Source: Actibacterium atlanticum
GTDB lineage: Bacteria; Pseudomonadota; Alphaproteobacteria; Rhodobacterales; Rhodobacteraceae
Direction: 5' to 3'
Assembly: GCF_000671395.1 (NCBI RefSeq)
Contig: NZ_AQQY01000002.1
Span: 124,001-188,000 of the forward strand
DNA length: 64,000 nucleotides
Part shown: piece by piece, positions 22,737 through 31,521 of the stretch
Numbering within the stretch: position 1 is the stretch's first letter
Layout of the letters: each line of letters opens with the position of its first letter
Program-made: the position numbers and the translations under genes
Notes under the pieces: model-generated
Databases searched by the model: none
Seen by the model: the letters and a program-made list of their open reading frames with translations, nothing else
What the model was told of the DNA's origin: nothing

Positions 22737-23603
22737 ATGACCGACAATAAAGCAGGGCTCTTTGTGACAGCAGGCGCTGCCTTCGTAAGCGCCATCGGCG
22801 GATTTGGAGCGGCCAAGCTGACCGCTGACAGTCAGGCCAACCTGCACGACAATCAATATGTCGAACGCATCGTCGAACTGGAAGGCGTGCGGGATGATCT
22901 TTTGGAAGATCTTGACGCGTTGAGCGCGCAGCTGGCGAAGGTGGACGGCGAAATCGGCCAGTTGAAACGGGGCGCGCCAGACGACGTACGGATCGCTGAG
23001 CTGGAGCAGGCACTTTCCGATTTGGAAGGCACAATTGCCGGTCTTGGCAGTGGCGGGGAAAGTGTTTCAGTTGCGGCTGTGGCTGCGCGGCTGGCGAATG
23101 ATCATGCCGACATATTACGCGGCCCCAAAGGCGACAGCGGACCGCAAGGGGCGATTGGGCCGGTCGGGCCGGTCGGCGCAACGGGTCCGCAAGGACCGGC
23201 TGGTGCTACGGGTCCGGCAGGGGCACCCGGTATCAGCCCAAGCATCGACGATATTCTTGCCCTGCTTCCCGTGACAGGTGCCGCGCAGGGCAGCACGGCC
23301 AAAGCCGCCACGCCCCCGAAAGATCTGATCGTGCCTGTGAATGGCTGTCTTGATGTGGTTGCGAACAACCCGGCGTTTGGCGTGAAATTTGCCTCGCCCG
23401 CGATGCTGTGCGACGGGCCAAAGCCGATGGTCATGCTGAAGGTGACTACCGGCGAAGGGTTGGATGTGACCCCGGTTGGCGGCAAAACCACGAACATCGT
23501 GCCCGGCGGCAACGTGTTCTTCAACGAGTTGGGAATCTATTTCACGTTGACGTCGACAGATTACTGGAGCGGCTCTTTCGTAGGGGCCGTGTCCAAGAAA
23601 TAG
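22737..23603 (+). CDS. collagen-like repeat protein with N-terminal membrane anchor and coiled coil
   Basis: 288 residues. Residues about 7-29 (GLFVTAGAAFVSAIGGFGAA) are an uncleaved hydrophobic anchor. Residues 40-115 are heptad-rich (VERIVELEGVRDDLLEDLDA, then ELEQALSDLEGTIAGL) and should form a coiled coil. A run of about 13 uninterrupted Gly-X-Y triplets starts at GPKGDSGPQGAIGPVGPVG and ends near GAPGIS. A C-terminal globular part of about 110 residues follows, with two cysteines (NGCLDV, AMLCDG). Probably a trimeric surface or periplasmic stalk. No recognisable ligand-binding family in the head. Nothing nearby explains its role. Confidence 0.8.
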   Translation: MTDNKAGLFVTAGAAFVSAIGGFGAAKLTADSQANLHDNQYVERIVELEGVRDDLLEDLDALSAQLAKVDGEIGQLKRGAPDDVRIAELEQALSDLEGTIAGLGSGGESVSVAAVAARLANDHADILRGPKGDSGPQGAIGPVGPVGATGPQGPAGATGPAGAPGISPSIDDILALLPVTGAAQGSTAKAATPPKDLIVPVNGCLDVVANNPAFGVKFASPAMLCDGPKPMVMLKVTTGEGLDVTPVGGKTTNIVPGGNVFFNELGIYFTLTSTDYWSGSFVGAVSKK

Positions 23604-23626
23604 GGCGGGTGCCCTTGGGGCTTGCC

Positions 23627-23905
23627 TTAGGTTCTGATTTCAAACCCCGCACGGCTGTCACGGTGTTCGGCCAGTTCGGTTTGCACGTTTTGCACCGAGG
23701 CCGCCCCCGGGCCGGACCAAAGCTGGTTGATCATTTCCTGTACGGTGTCGCGGTCGCCGTCGAACAGGGCCGATACGGCGCCGCGTTCGTCGTTGCGCAC
23801 CCAGCCGGTGAGTTTGAGCTTTTGCGCCATGGCTTGGGTCCAGGCGCGGAATGCGACACCTTGCACACGCCCGGTGACGCGGGCCTTCATTGCGATCTGG
23901 TTCAT
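23627..23905 (-). CDS. acyP: acylphosphatase
   Basis: 92 residues. The signature GRVQGVAFRAWTQ contains the catalytic Arg, and GWVRNDERGAVSALFDG supplies the Asn. It hydrolyses acyl phosphates in the cytoplasm. GGGAGGAT lies ahead of the ATG. Length matches the family. Confidence 0.93.
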   Translation of the reverse strand: MNQIAMKARVTGRVQGVAFRAWTQAMAQKLKLTGWVRNDERGAVSALFDGDRDTVQEMINQLWSGPGAASVQNVQTELAEHRDSRAGFEIRT

Positions 23906-23977
23906 GATGGTATCCTCCCACCCTGATTGTCCCGCGAAAACGGGTTTCGATCAAGTTTGGGGGATCTAAGTTGGCAT

Positions 23978-24871
23978 CTAGGTTTGTGCACGCTTCATTT
24001 CCCAAGAGGTAACGCTGGACGGAATATCCTCTGTCACCTTTCGTATGATCCACTCAATGTCAGTGAGTGTCGCGACATCTTTCACCTGATCGGATTCAAA
24101 CTCGAACCAATAGCCCTGGCCCCCCAAGTCCTTCGAAGTATAGGCGCGGAATGCAATGCTCTGAGGGACCGCCATTAGAAAGAGCCGTCGCACATTGTAG
24201 GCTATTCCATCGTTTTCCAGAAGTACCTGAACGGTGAGGTTCCGGGAGTTTTCGAGTCCGCCGCCCCGTGAAGCCAAATCGCTTAGCGCGGTTTTATTCT
24301 CGTCCAGTAAGTCTTTCCAGCTTTCAGACGCACGGTCTGCGGTGCCGTCAGGGATGCAAAGCGAGACGTTTTCTCGGGCCTTCCCTTTGGCTCGGATATG
24401 TTTTCGGAGTTCGTCGACTGCATCACAAGGGTGAAGTGCTCTTTCCCAGTAGACACCCTGTTCGTATTCAAGCAACTCAAGGGGGTGTTCCGGGAGTCGT
24501 CGTTTCGCGATCTGCCAATCCCTAAATCTGTGCAGCGCTCGTCCGAAGAGGGCGTAGAAAGATCTGGAAAAACGGTCGGACAGCGGGAGTTGATCAAGAT
24601 TTTCCTGAATGTCTTCGGCGAGCCAATCACCACATACAAGATACAAGCCATCTTTGGTGCTGAACATAAGGGCATCTGGCCCTTTGTCGCCGATATGCGC
24701 CATTTCCTCTATTTCGTGCTGCCAAGAGAACGGCTTGTAGAACTGATAGTCGATCAATCCGAAATAGGCTGAGAACCACGGGTATTCCTCTATGTGTGCG
24801 TTGGGGAAGATGCGGGCAAGCTCTTCTATATCGCGTTGTTTCTTGTGTTGGATAATCTTTGGGGTCGTCAT
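23978..24871 (-). CDS. orphan protein of unknown function, A+T-richer than its neighbours
   Basis: 297 residues, no family recognised. The sequence is rich in acidic and aromatic residues (EEYPWFSAYFGLIDYQFYKP; FSRSFYALFGRALHRFRDW), has no signal peptide, membrane span or catalytic motif that I can name, and ends in a compact-looking C-terminal region (QSIAFRAYTSKDLGG, YWFEFESDQVKD). Base composition is visibly lower in G+C than flanking genes and codon use is mixed, suggesting horizontal gain. The ribosome binding site is weak. It stands alone between acylphosphatase and ecm. Confidence 0.7.
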   Translation of the reverse strand: MTTPKIIQHKKQRDIEELARIFPNAHIEEYPWFSAYFGLIDYQFYKPFSWQHEIEEMAHIGDKGPDALMFSTKDGLYLVCGDWLAEDIQENLDQLPLSDRFSRSFYALFGRALHRFRDWQIAKRRLPEHPLELLEYEQGVYWERALHPCDAVDELRKHIRAKGKARENVSLCIPDGTADRASESWKDLLDENKTALSDLASRGGGLENSRNLTVQVLLENDGIAYNVRRLFLMAVPQSIAFRAYTSKDLGGQGYWFEFESDQVKDVATLTDIEWIIRKVTEDIPSSVTSWEMKRAQT

Positions 24872-25014
24872 CGCGAATACTCGTGCAGCAAAGTCCTGGC
24901 GAAGAAATGGTGACGTAATTTATGGCGGCGAGATCGCGCAATTCAAAGAAGAAATGAAAACTTCGTTGATGCATACGACCGTGCGAACAACACCCGAGCG
25001 TACATAGAAATAAA
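24872..25014. other. 143-bp gap upstream of the orphan gene
   Basis: Also A+T-richer than the surrounding DNA. It must hold the orphan gene's promoter, but no convincing -35/-10 pair or repeat was found. Confidence 0.3.
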
Positions 25015-25036
25015 AAAGCGCCCCTTGGGGCGCTTT
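25012..25036 (-). terminator. terminator of ecm
   Basis: AAAGCGCCCC-TT-GGGGCGCTTT is a perfect 10-bp stem immediately after the ecm stop. On the minus strand it ends in a run of T (A run at 25012-25017), so it is a textbook intrinsic terminator for ecm. Confidence 0.92.
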
Positions 25037-25039
25037 CTT

Positions 25040-27007
25040 TTATTCGGCGGCGGCGGGCTGGGGGTCGACCAGACTAACGAGGTCGAACATGATCCGGTTC
25101 AGCTCGAAGTCTTTGGGCGTATAGACCTTGGCCACGCCCATCGCCAGCAGGCGCTCGGCATCGTCATCGGGGATGATGCCGCCGACGGTGACCGGGATAT
25201 GGGTCAGGTTCTCGTCTTTCATACGCTGCATCAGTTCTTCGAGCAGCGGGATGTGGCTGCCTGACAGGATCGACAGGCCGATCACGTGCACGTCTTCTTC
25301 CTTGGCGGCGGTTACGATTTCCTCGGGTGTCAGGCGGATGCCTTCATAGGAAATATCCATGCCGCAGTCGCGGGCGCGGGCGGCGATTTGTTCGGCGCCG
25401 TTGGAGTGCCCGTCCAGACCGGGCTTGCCGACCAGGAACTTGATGCGACGGCCCAGCTTGGTAGAGACGGCATCGACCTGTTCGCGGATTTCTTCCAGAC
25501 CTTCGGTGCGGTTGGAGGGGTTCTTGGATACGCCGGTCGGGCCACGGTACTGGCCAAAGGCGGTGCGGACCATATCGCCCCATTCGCCGGTGGTCGCCCC
25601 GGCCTTGGCGGCTTTGATCGAGGGTTCCATGATATTGGCCCCCGACGCCGCGGCGGCGCGAACTTCGGCGAGAGCCGCTTGAACAGCTTGTTCATCACGG
25701 CTCTCGCGCCAGGCGTTGAGACGGGCAATCTGATCTGCCTCGGCTTTTGCATCGGCGACCATGATGGCCTCCTCACCGGCAGTGAGCGGCGAAGGTTCGC
25801 CTTGCGTCCAGCGGTTCACACCCACGACTGTGGTCTCTCCTCCCTCAATCCGGGTGATCCGCTCGGCGTTACTCTCTACCAGGCGCGACTTCATGTATTC
25901 GATGGCGGCTACGGCACCGCCCATGGAGTCGATCTGCGCCAGCTCGGCACGTGCCCCGTCTTTCAACGCCTCAACCTTTCTGTCGACGGCGGGGTTGCCA
26001 TCAAACAGATCATCGTACTCTAACAAATCACTTTCATAGGCCAGGATTTGCTGCATACGCAGCGACCACTGCTGATCCCAGGGGCGGGGCAGGCCAAGGG
26101 CCTCGTTCCACGCCGGGAGCTGCACCGCGCGGGCGCGGGCCTTTTTGGACAGCGTCACAGCCAGCATTTCGATCAAAATGCGGTAGACGTTGTTTTCGGG
26201 TTGCTGTTCGGTCAGACCCAGCGAGTTGACCTGCACGCCATAACGGAAGCGGCGGAATTTGGGGTCTTCGATGCCATAGCGTTCGGATGTGATTTCATCC
26301 CAGAGTTCCACGAAGGCGCGCATTTTGCACATCTCGGTGACGAAGCGAATGCCGGCGTTCACAAAGAACGAGATGCGGCCGACCATGGCGGGGAAGGCTT
26401 CGGCGGGGACTTTATTTTTCAGATCGTCCAGCACGGCGATGCCGGTGGCCAGCGCATAGGACAGTTCCTGTTCCGGCGTCGCGCCTGCTTCTTGCAGGTG
26501 ATAGGAACACACGTTCATCGGGTTCCACTTGGGCAGATGCTCGCGGGTATAGGCGGCGACATCGGTGATCATGCGCAGCGACGGCTTGGGCGGGCAGATA
26601 TAGGTGCCGCGGCTCAGGTATTCTTTGATCAGGTCGTTTTGTACGGTGCCCTGCAGCTTGGAGATGTCAGCGCCCTGTTCCTCGGCGGTGGCGATGTACA
26701 GTGACAGCAACCAGGGCGCCGTGGCGTTGATTGTCATCGAGGTGTTCATCTGTTCCAGCGGGATCTGGTCAAACAGCGCACGCATGTCGCCCATGTGGCA
26801 GACGGGCACGCCCACCTTGCCCACTTCGCCGCGCGACAGTTCGTGATCCGAATCGTAACCTGTTTGGGTCGGCAGATCGAAAGCTACGGACAGGCCGGTT
26901 TGGCCTTTGGCGAGGTTGCCACGATAGAGTTCGTTCGAGGCTTTGGCCGTGGAGTGCCCGGCGTAGGTGCGGAACAGCCAGGGGCGGTCTTTCTGGGTCT
27001 CGGTCAT
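25040..27007 (-). CDS. ecm: ethylmalonyl-CoA mutase
   Basis: 655-residue adenosylcobalamin-dependent acyl-CoA mutase. The N-terminal TIM-barrel part begins RPWLFRTYAGHSTAKASNEL and contains LSVAFDLPTQTGYDSDH. The C-terminal B12 domain has KPGLDGHSNGAEQIA (DxHxxG; His is the cobalt ligand) and IGLSILSGSHIPL. Length and proximity to crotonyl-CoA carboxylase/reductase favour ethylmalonyl-CoA mutase over methylmalonyl-CoA mutase. It converts ethylmalonyl-CoA to methylsuccinyl-CoA in the ethylmalonyl-CoA pathway for assimilating acetyl-CoA. Confidence 0.93.
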   Translation of the reverse strand: MTETQKDRPWLFRTYAGHSTAKASNELYRGNLAKGQTGLSVAFDLPTQTGYDSDHELSRGEVGKVGVPVCHMGDMRALFDQIPLEQMNTSMTINATAPWLLSLYIATAEEQGADISKLQGTVQNDLIKEYLSRGTYICPPKPSLRMITDVAAYTREHLPKWNPMNVCSYHLQEAGATPEQELSYALATGIAVLDDLKNKVPAEAFPAMVGRISFFVNAGIRFVTEMCKMRAFVELWDEITSERYGIEDPKFRRFRYGVQVNSLGLTEQQPENNVYRILIEMLAVTLSKKARARAVQLPAWNEALGLPRPWDQQWSLRMQQILAYESDLLEYDDLFDGNPAVDRKVEALKDGARAELAQIDSMGGAVAAIEYMKSRLVESNAERITRIEGGETTVVGVNRWTQGEPSPLTAGEEAIMVADAKAEADQIARLNAWRESRDEQAVQAALAEVRAAAASGANIMEPSIKAAKAGATTGEWGDMVRTAFGQYRGPTGVSKNPSNRTEGLEEIREQVDAVSTKLGRRIKFLVGKPGLDGHSNGAEQIAARARDCGMDISYEGIRLTPEEIVTAAKEEDVHVIGLSILSGSHIPLLEELMQRMKDENLTHIPVTVGGIIPDDDAERLLAMGVAKVYTPKDFELNRIMFDLVSLVDPQPAAAE

Positions 27008-27215
27008 AGAGGGCCTCGTGAATCGGGTATTGTAACTTTCTTTCGTCAGGGGATTGATAAGTGGAACTTTATGGCTTTGTCAATTCGCTGCGTTGCGGCG
27101 GCAGCGCTGAAATGTATTTTTCAGGCTTTATTCATATACAGCTGTTTCACCCACCGGAATTTCCGCAACGGCAAAGACATAAAATTACAAAATAGACCTT
27201 TTGGTGATTGCATTG

Positions 27216-27250
27216 TTGCGAAGAGGCCATTAATTCCCGTTGCAAAGGCC
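27216..27250. promoter_or_regulatory. direct repeat TTGC(G/A)AAG..GGCC in the ecm-ccrA divergent region
   Basis: TTGCGAAGAGGCC (27216-27228) and TTGCAAAGGCC (27240-27250) are similar boxes 24 bases apart, 51-85 bases upstream of ccrA. TTGCAAA-type boxes are known targets of short-chain acyl-CoA regulators (PccR/RamB family). Assignment to such a regulator is inference. Confidence 0.35.
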
Positions 27251-27300
27251 GCGTTGATTCTGCGATGCGGCGCAACTCTAACTGATGCATGGAGGCTTTG

Positions 27301-28590
27301 ATGGCACTCGACAACCAGACCGACATCCTAACCTACGACGCCCCCGAAAAAGAACTGTACGAAATCGGTGAAATGCCCCCCATGGGCTATGTGCCGCCGA
27401 AAATGTACGCGTGGGCAATCCGCCGCGACCGTCACGGTGTGCCCGAAGAATCCTTCAAGCAGGAAGTCGTCGACACCTGGGATATCGACAGCCACGAAGT
27501 GCTGGTTCTGGTGATGGCCGCCGGCGTGAACTACAACGGCGTTTGGGCCGGTTTGGGTCAGCCGATTTCGCCTTTCGACGTGCACGGCGACCCGTTCCAC
27601 ATTGCTGGTTCGGATGCTTCGGGCATCGTTTGGAAAGTTGGCGACAAGGTCAAAAACTGGAAAGTGGGCGACGAGGTTGTCATCCACTGTAACCAGGACG
27701 ACGGTGACGACGAAGAGTGCAACGGTGGTGATCCGATGTATTCGCCGACCCAGCGTATCTGGGGTTATGAAACCGGCGACGGGTCGTTCAGCCAGTTCAC
27801 CAAAGTGCAGGCGCAGCAGCTGATGCCGCGTCCCAAGCACCTGACCTGGGAAGAGGCTGCCTGTTACACCCTGACCCTGGCCACCGCATACCGTATGCTG
27901 TTTGGTCACCACCCCCACGAACTGCGTCCGGGCCAGAACGTTCTGGTTTGGGGTGCTTCGGGTGGTCTGGGCTCCTATGCGATCCAGCTGGCCAACACCG
28001 CTGGTGCCAACGCGATCGGTGTGATCTCGGACGAAAGCAAACGTCAGTTCGTGATGGATCAGGGCGCCAAGGGCGTGATCAACCGTAAGGACTTTAACTG
28101 CTGGGGCCAGCTGCCCACAGTGAACAGCCCCGAATACAACGCATGGCTGAAAGAAGCCCGCAAGTTCGGTAAAGCCATCTGGGACATCACCGGTAAGGGG
28201 GTGAACGTTGACATGGTGTTCGAACACCCCGGCGAGGCGACCTTCCCTGTGTCGACCCTGGTGGTGAAAAAGGGCGGTATCGTTGTGATCTGCGCTGGTA
28301 CCTCGGGCTTCAACACCACCTTTGACGTGCGCTACATGTGGATGCACCAGAAGCGTCTGCAGGGCTCGCACTTTGCGAACCTGAAACAGGCTGCTTCGGC
28401 CAACCGCCTGATGTGCGAGCGTCGTTTGGATCCGTGCATGTCGGAAGTGTTCCCGTGGGACGAAATCCCGCAGGCGCACACCAAAATGTACAAAAACGAG
28501 CACAAGCCCGGCAACATGTCGGTGCTGGTGCAGGCCCCCAAAACCGGCCTGCGCACTCTTAGCGAGGTGCTGGAAGCCGGGAAGGGCTAA
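27301..28590 (+). CDS. ccrA: crotonyl-CoA carboxylase/reductase
   Basis: 429-residue NADPH-dependent medium-chain reductase that reductively carboxylates crotonyl-CoA to ethylmalonyl-CoA, the key step of the ethylmalonyl-CoA pathway. Family features are the N-terminal EMPPMGYVPPKMYAWAIR, GVNYNGVWAGLG, the substrate region HIAGSDASGIVWKVG, the Rossmann motif VWGASGGLGSYAIQLA and a C-terminal MHQKRLQGSHF. The start at ATG 27301 is set by GGAGG at 27294; an ATG at 27289 precedes that site. Codon use is strongly biased, fitting abundant expression. Divergent from ecm, with which it acts in sequence. Confidence 0.96.
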   Translation: MALDNQTDILTYDAPEKELYEIGEMPPMGYVPPKMYAWAIRRDRHGVPEESFKQEVVDTWDIDSHEVLVLVMAAGVNYNGVWAGLGQPISPFDVHGDPFHIAGSDASGIVWKVGDKVKNWKVGDEVVIHCNQDDGDDEECNGGDPMYSPTQRIWGYETGDGSFSQFTKVQAQQLMPRPKHLTWEEAACYTLTLATAYRMLFGHHPHELRPGQNVLVWGASGGLGSYAIQLANTAGANAIGVISDESKRQFVMDQGAKGVINRKDFNCWGQLPTVNSPEYNAWLKEARKFGKAIWDITGKGVNVDMVFEHPGEATFPVSTLVVKKGGIVVICAGTSGFNTTFDVRYMWMHQKRLQGSHFANLKQAASANRLMCERRLDPCMSEVFPWDEIPQAHTKMYKNEHKPGNMSVLVQAPKTGLRTLSEVLEAGKG

Positions 28591-28613
28591 GATCCGTCCT
28601 CAAATCGCTAAGG

Positions 28614-28647
28614 CACCCCGCCCGGCTTGTCCGTGGCGGGGTGTTTT
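28614..28647. terminator. terminator between ccrA and the DMT transporter gene
   Basis: CACCCCGCC (28614-28622) pairs perfectly with GGCGGGGTG (28635-28643) and is followed by TTTTCATTTT. It serves ccrA; the convergent transporter gene ends at 28647. Confidence 0.88.
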
Positions 28648-29510
28648 CATTTTGGCGTGTCGCGCTGGTGGGCGATCAGAGAGCCAAAGCCCGAGGCAAG
28701 GATCAGCGTAAGCCCGATCAATGACAGGGCGTCGGGCCAGTCGTTGAACACCCAGATGCCCAGCGCCGTGGCCGAGATCAACTGGCTGTAGACAAGGGGG
28801 GCGATCAGGCTGGCCTCGGCGCGTTTGCTGGCCAGCACCAGCATGTAATTGCCAGCGGCTGATCCCAATGCGCTGATGGCGATCAGGATGCTGATCTGGG
28901 GGGTAAAGGCAGGCAGGGCGGTGCCAAGCCCCATCGGGGCCAGAACCAGCGCACCGATCATCAATTGCGAGATCAGTAGGAAACGGGGGCGGTACAGGCC
29001 CGCGGTAAGCCGGGTCATCATCAGATAGGCGCCGTAAAATGTACCCGCAGCAACGGCATAGAAAATCCCGCCCGAGGCGCCAAAGCCGGGTTTGACCACC
29101 AATATCACCCCCGCAAATCCCAGCGCCAGCAGCGCCGCGCGCAGGGGCGAGGGGCGTTCTCGCAGAAAAATGATCGACAGGACGTACGACACCACCGGCC
29201 CGATGAAGAAGGCGCCAAAGACATTCGCGATGGGTTCGGTTTTCAGCGCGGTCAGGATGCAGCTGATCCCGCCGATGATGAAAGCCGCGCGTAACAGGAC
29301 GCGCCAGTCCTGCAGGTGACGCAGTTCGTGCATCTGAAAGCCGCTGAAGGGGAGCAACACCAACGCGGCGACGCCAAATCGCGTCCAGGCGACAAAGAAG
29401 GGGCTGGCGCCTTGTGCCGTCAGGACCTTGCCTGCGGTGTCGCCAATCACGATGCAGGTCACGGCGGTGAAGACCAGCGCCCCAAGGCGCAAAAGACCGG
29501 AAAGCTGCAT
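28647..29510 (-). CDS. EamA/DMT-family transporter
   Basis: About 287 residues with ten predicted membrane spans in two EamA repeats, the pattern of drug/metabolite exporters. Examples of spans are LGALVFTAVTCIVIGD, GFAGVILVVKPGFG (end of repeat 1) and LISATALGIWVFNDWPD (repeat 2). The start is taken at ATG 29510; a TTG at 29555 extends the frame but adds an Arg-rich stretch unlike the family. Substrate not predictable. Convergent with ccrA across a shared terminator. Confidence 0.88.
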   Translation of the reverse strand: MQLSGLLRLGALVFTAVTCIVIGDTAGKVLTAQGASPFFVAWTRFGVAALVLLPFSGFQMHELRHLQDWRVLLRAAFIIGGISCILTALKTEPIANVFGAFFIGPVVSYVLSIIFLRERPSPLRAALLALGFAGVILVVKPGFGASGGIFYAVAAGTFYGAYLMMTRLTAGLYRPRFLLISQLMIGALVLAPMGLGTALPAFTPQISILIAISALGSAAGNYMLVLASKRAEASLIAPLVYSQLISATALGIWVFNDWPDALSLIGLTLILASGFGSLIAHQRDTPK

Positions 29511-29748
29511 AGCAAAGACCTGTGCGAAGAAATGTGTTCTGCGCGAAACTATCAATGGGTTGGCGCCACCGGTACCGGCTGTGCCGCATGACCGGTTTGC
29601 GAAAATGCCTGCTTGCTGTCAGCAACTTTGGCCGTCTGGTCAAAAATGCCTTTCAATTGCCCCGGTTGCGCCACCTGAAAGCGCTTTGCGGCTGAAATAT
29701 TCACGTTAAGGTTGAATCAATGGGAGCGCGCAAAGCAAAGTGGTCACT
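29511..29748. other. divergent gap, no gene
   Basis: 238 bp between the exporter and the small conserved gene. It must contain promoters for both. AAAATGCCT occurs twice (near 29605 and 29644). No strong promoter or operator was identified. Confidence 0.35.
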
Positions 29749-29931
29749 ATGACAGAAGACTGGATTATCGAAATTTTGAACGATCTGCGGACATTTGCGC
29801 AGATGAACGGGTTAGACGATTTGGCCACGCAACTGGAGCAAACGCTGGTGGTGGCCTCGCAAGAACTGTCTGCCCGGCCGGATGCCGGGGCGGTGATGAT
29901 GGCCATGCAAAAGTTGCCACCCCGACATTAA
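29749..29931 (+). CDS. small conserved-type protein, function unknown
   Basis: 60 residues (MTEDWIIEILNDLRTFAQMN...), acidic and mostly helical, with no signal peptide or membrane span. The ATG at 29749 follows a weak site. Its amphipathic helices (LDDLATQLEQTLVVASQEL) suggest a small regulatory or partner protein. It lies 60 bases upstream of the helicase gene on the same strand, so co-transcription is possible. Confidence 0.6.
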   Translation: MTEDWIIEILNDLRTFAQMNGLDDLATQLEQTLVVASQELSARPDAGAVMMAMQKLPPRH

Positions 29932-29991
29932 GGGACAGCACGGGCGGTTTCGCACTGGTCGGGGGGCGCGGGGGCAAGTAGGCTCCGCGCC

Positions 29992-31521
29992 ATGACGATA
30001 CCTGCGATTTCCTACTCTGATGATCAGGCCGAAGCCCATGACCGCATCGCCGAGCTGTTGCGCGGCGTTGGGGTGGATTTGGACGATGATACGCTGACCC
30101 CGATGGCCGAGGGTAAATCAGGGCAGGTGATGGCTGTTGTCGGCAAGGCCGGTTCGGGAAAAACCTTGCTTTTGGCGCAGCTTTACAAGGCGTTAGAGTC
30201 TGCCGGGGTTGAAGTTGTCTCGGGCGATTACGAAGGTCGCAAACGGCGCGATAAACGCACTTTGGCGATCCTTGCGCCGACCAATAAGGCGGCCTCGGTG
30301 TTGCGCATGCGGGGCGTGCCCGCCACCACAATTCACCGCATTCTGTACACGCCGGTTTACGACCCTGAATACGAAAAAATCGCCGAGTGGCTGACCGGGC
30401 AGGGGGAGCGCCCCCAGATTGAGGGGCTGACCGATCAGGCGCTGGACCGCGCCCATGCGTTTTACCAGTCCAACAAGTCGATTCCCGGTGCTTTGGCAGC
30501 GGCCGGTTTGCGGGGCAGTGATTTCATCACCGGCTGGAAGCGGCGCGAAGACCCGCTGGATATCGGGTTTATCGACGAATCCTCGATGCTGGATAAACGG
30601 CAGTTCGAGGACCTGCAGGAGATTTTCCCGACGCTGGTATTGTTCGGTGATCCGGCACAGTTGGCGCCGGTGAACCAGTCGGGTCAGATGGTATTTGACG
30701 CGTTGCCTGAAAAGAAGCAGCTGATCCTGCATCGGGTGCATCGCCAGACCGGAGATAACCCGATCCTTGATCTGGCCCATGCTTTGGCCGACCCCCAGCT
30801 GGAGTTCGACGCCTTTGAACGGATGATCGAAGAGATCGCACAGCGCGACGACCGGGTCGTGATGGCGCAGCGGGTGGAGGCGTCGCTGATGTCGCGCTCG
30901 CCGGTTCTGGTGTGGCGCAATGCAACGCGTATCCGGCTGATCCATGCGTTTCGCGCCGCCTATGGCGCGCCGGCGGACGAGCTGCTGCCCGGCGAGCCGC
31001 TGATTTGCGACGGGATCGAGTTGCCGCTGAAACATCGCAAGAAACGGCTGGATCTTGAGGCGCGCGGGCTGATCAAGGGCGCGCAGGTTGTGTATTTGGG
31101 GCCGGGGCGCAAGCCGGGCTTTTCACGGTTGCATGTTGTGGGGGCCGAGGACCCGCAGGTTTCGGCGGCCTCGATCATCAAGATCGAAATGCCGGACGAA
31201 GAAGAGCCATTCATCCCCTTTGCCGCCAACATGGGAGCGGCGTTTTTGCACGGCGCGGCGGTGACCATTCACAAGGCGCAGGGCAGCCAGTGGTCTCAGG
31301 TGCAGGTGTTTGCCCCTGATCTGTGGGCCGCTGCGCGTATGGGCCGGGTTGAAGCGGGCCAGCCCCTGTGGAAACGTCTGGCCTATGTTGCGATCACCCG
31401 CGCCGAAGAACGGTTGCATTGGGTGGTGCGCAACCGATTGGCGCGCCCGGCCGAGCCACTGACCACTGCGGATTTGCGCAGCGCGCCTGTGCCCTTGGCG
31501 CTTGAGGAGGACCAGACATGA
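29992..31521 (+). CDS. RecD-like superfamily 1 ATP-dependent DNA helicase
   Basis: 509 residues. Walker A VVGKAGSGKTLLLAQL (about residues 47-60), motif Ia LAPTNKAASVL, Walker B IGFIDESSMLD, motif III LFGDPAQLAPV, a UvrD-like C-terminal region with VTIHKAQGSQWSQV (motif V) and VAITRAEERLHWV (motif VI). No nuclease domain is seen and it is shorter than RecD2. Likely a 5'-3' helicase acting in DNA repair or recombination. Its stop overlaps the start of the SDR gene by four bases, an odd pairing for function. Confidence 0.88.
   Translation: MTIPAISYSDDQAEAHDRIAELLRGVGVDLDDDTLTPMAEGKSGQVMAVVGKAGSGKTLLLAQLYKALESAGVEVVSGDYEGRKRRDKRTLAILAPTNKAASVLRMRGVPATTIHRILYTPVYDPEYEKIAEWLTGQGERPQIEGLTDQALDRAHAFYQSNKSIPGALAAAGLRGSDFITGWKRREDPLDIGFIDESSMLDKRQFEDLQEIFPTLVLFGDPAQLAPVNQSGQMVFDALPEKKQLILHRVHRQTGDNPILDLAHALADPQLEFDAFERMIEEIAQRDDRVVMAQRVEASLMSRSPVLVWRNATRIRLIHAFRAAYGAPADELLPGEPLICDGIELPLKHRKKRLDLEARGLIKGAQVVYLGPGRKPGFSRLHVVGAEDPQVSAASIIKIEMPDEEEPFIPFAANMGAAFLHGAAVTIHKAQGSQWSQVQVFAPDLWAAARMGRVEAGQPLWKRLAYVAITRAEERLHWVVRNRLARPAEPLTTADLRSAPVPLALEEDQT

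Noticed and set aside
23101-23260. Possible tandem DNA repeat or CRISPR-like array in the collagen-like gene
   Set aside because: The repetition comes from Gly-X-Y codons (GGN-rich triplets) and has no conserved repeat/spacer structure.
23978-25014. Genomic island around the orphan gene
   Set aside because: No integrase, transposase, tRNA or flanking direct repeat is present; the short ATCTARGTT tandem near 23964 has no partner on the other side.
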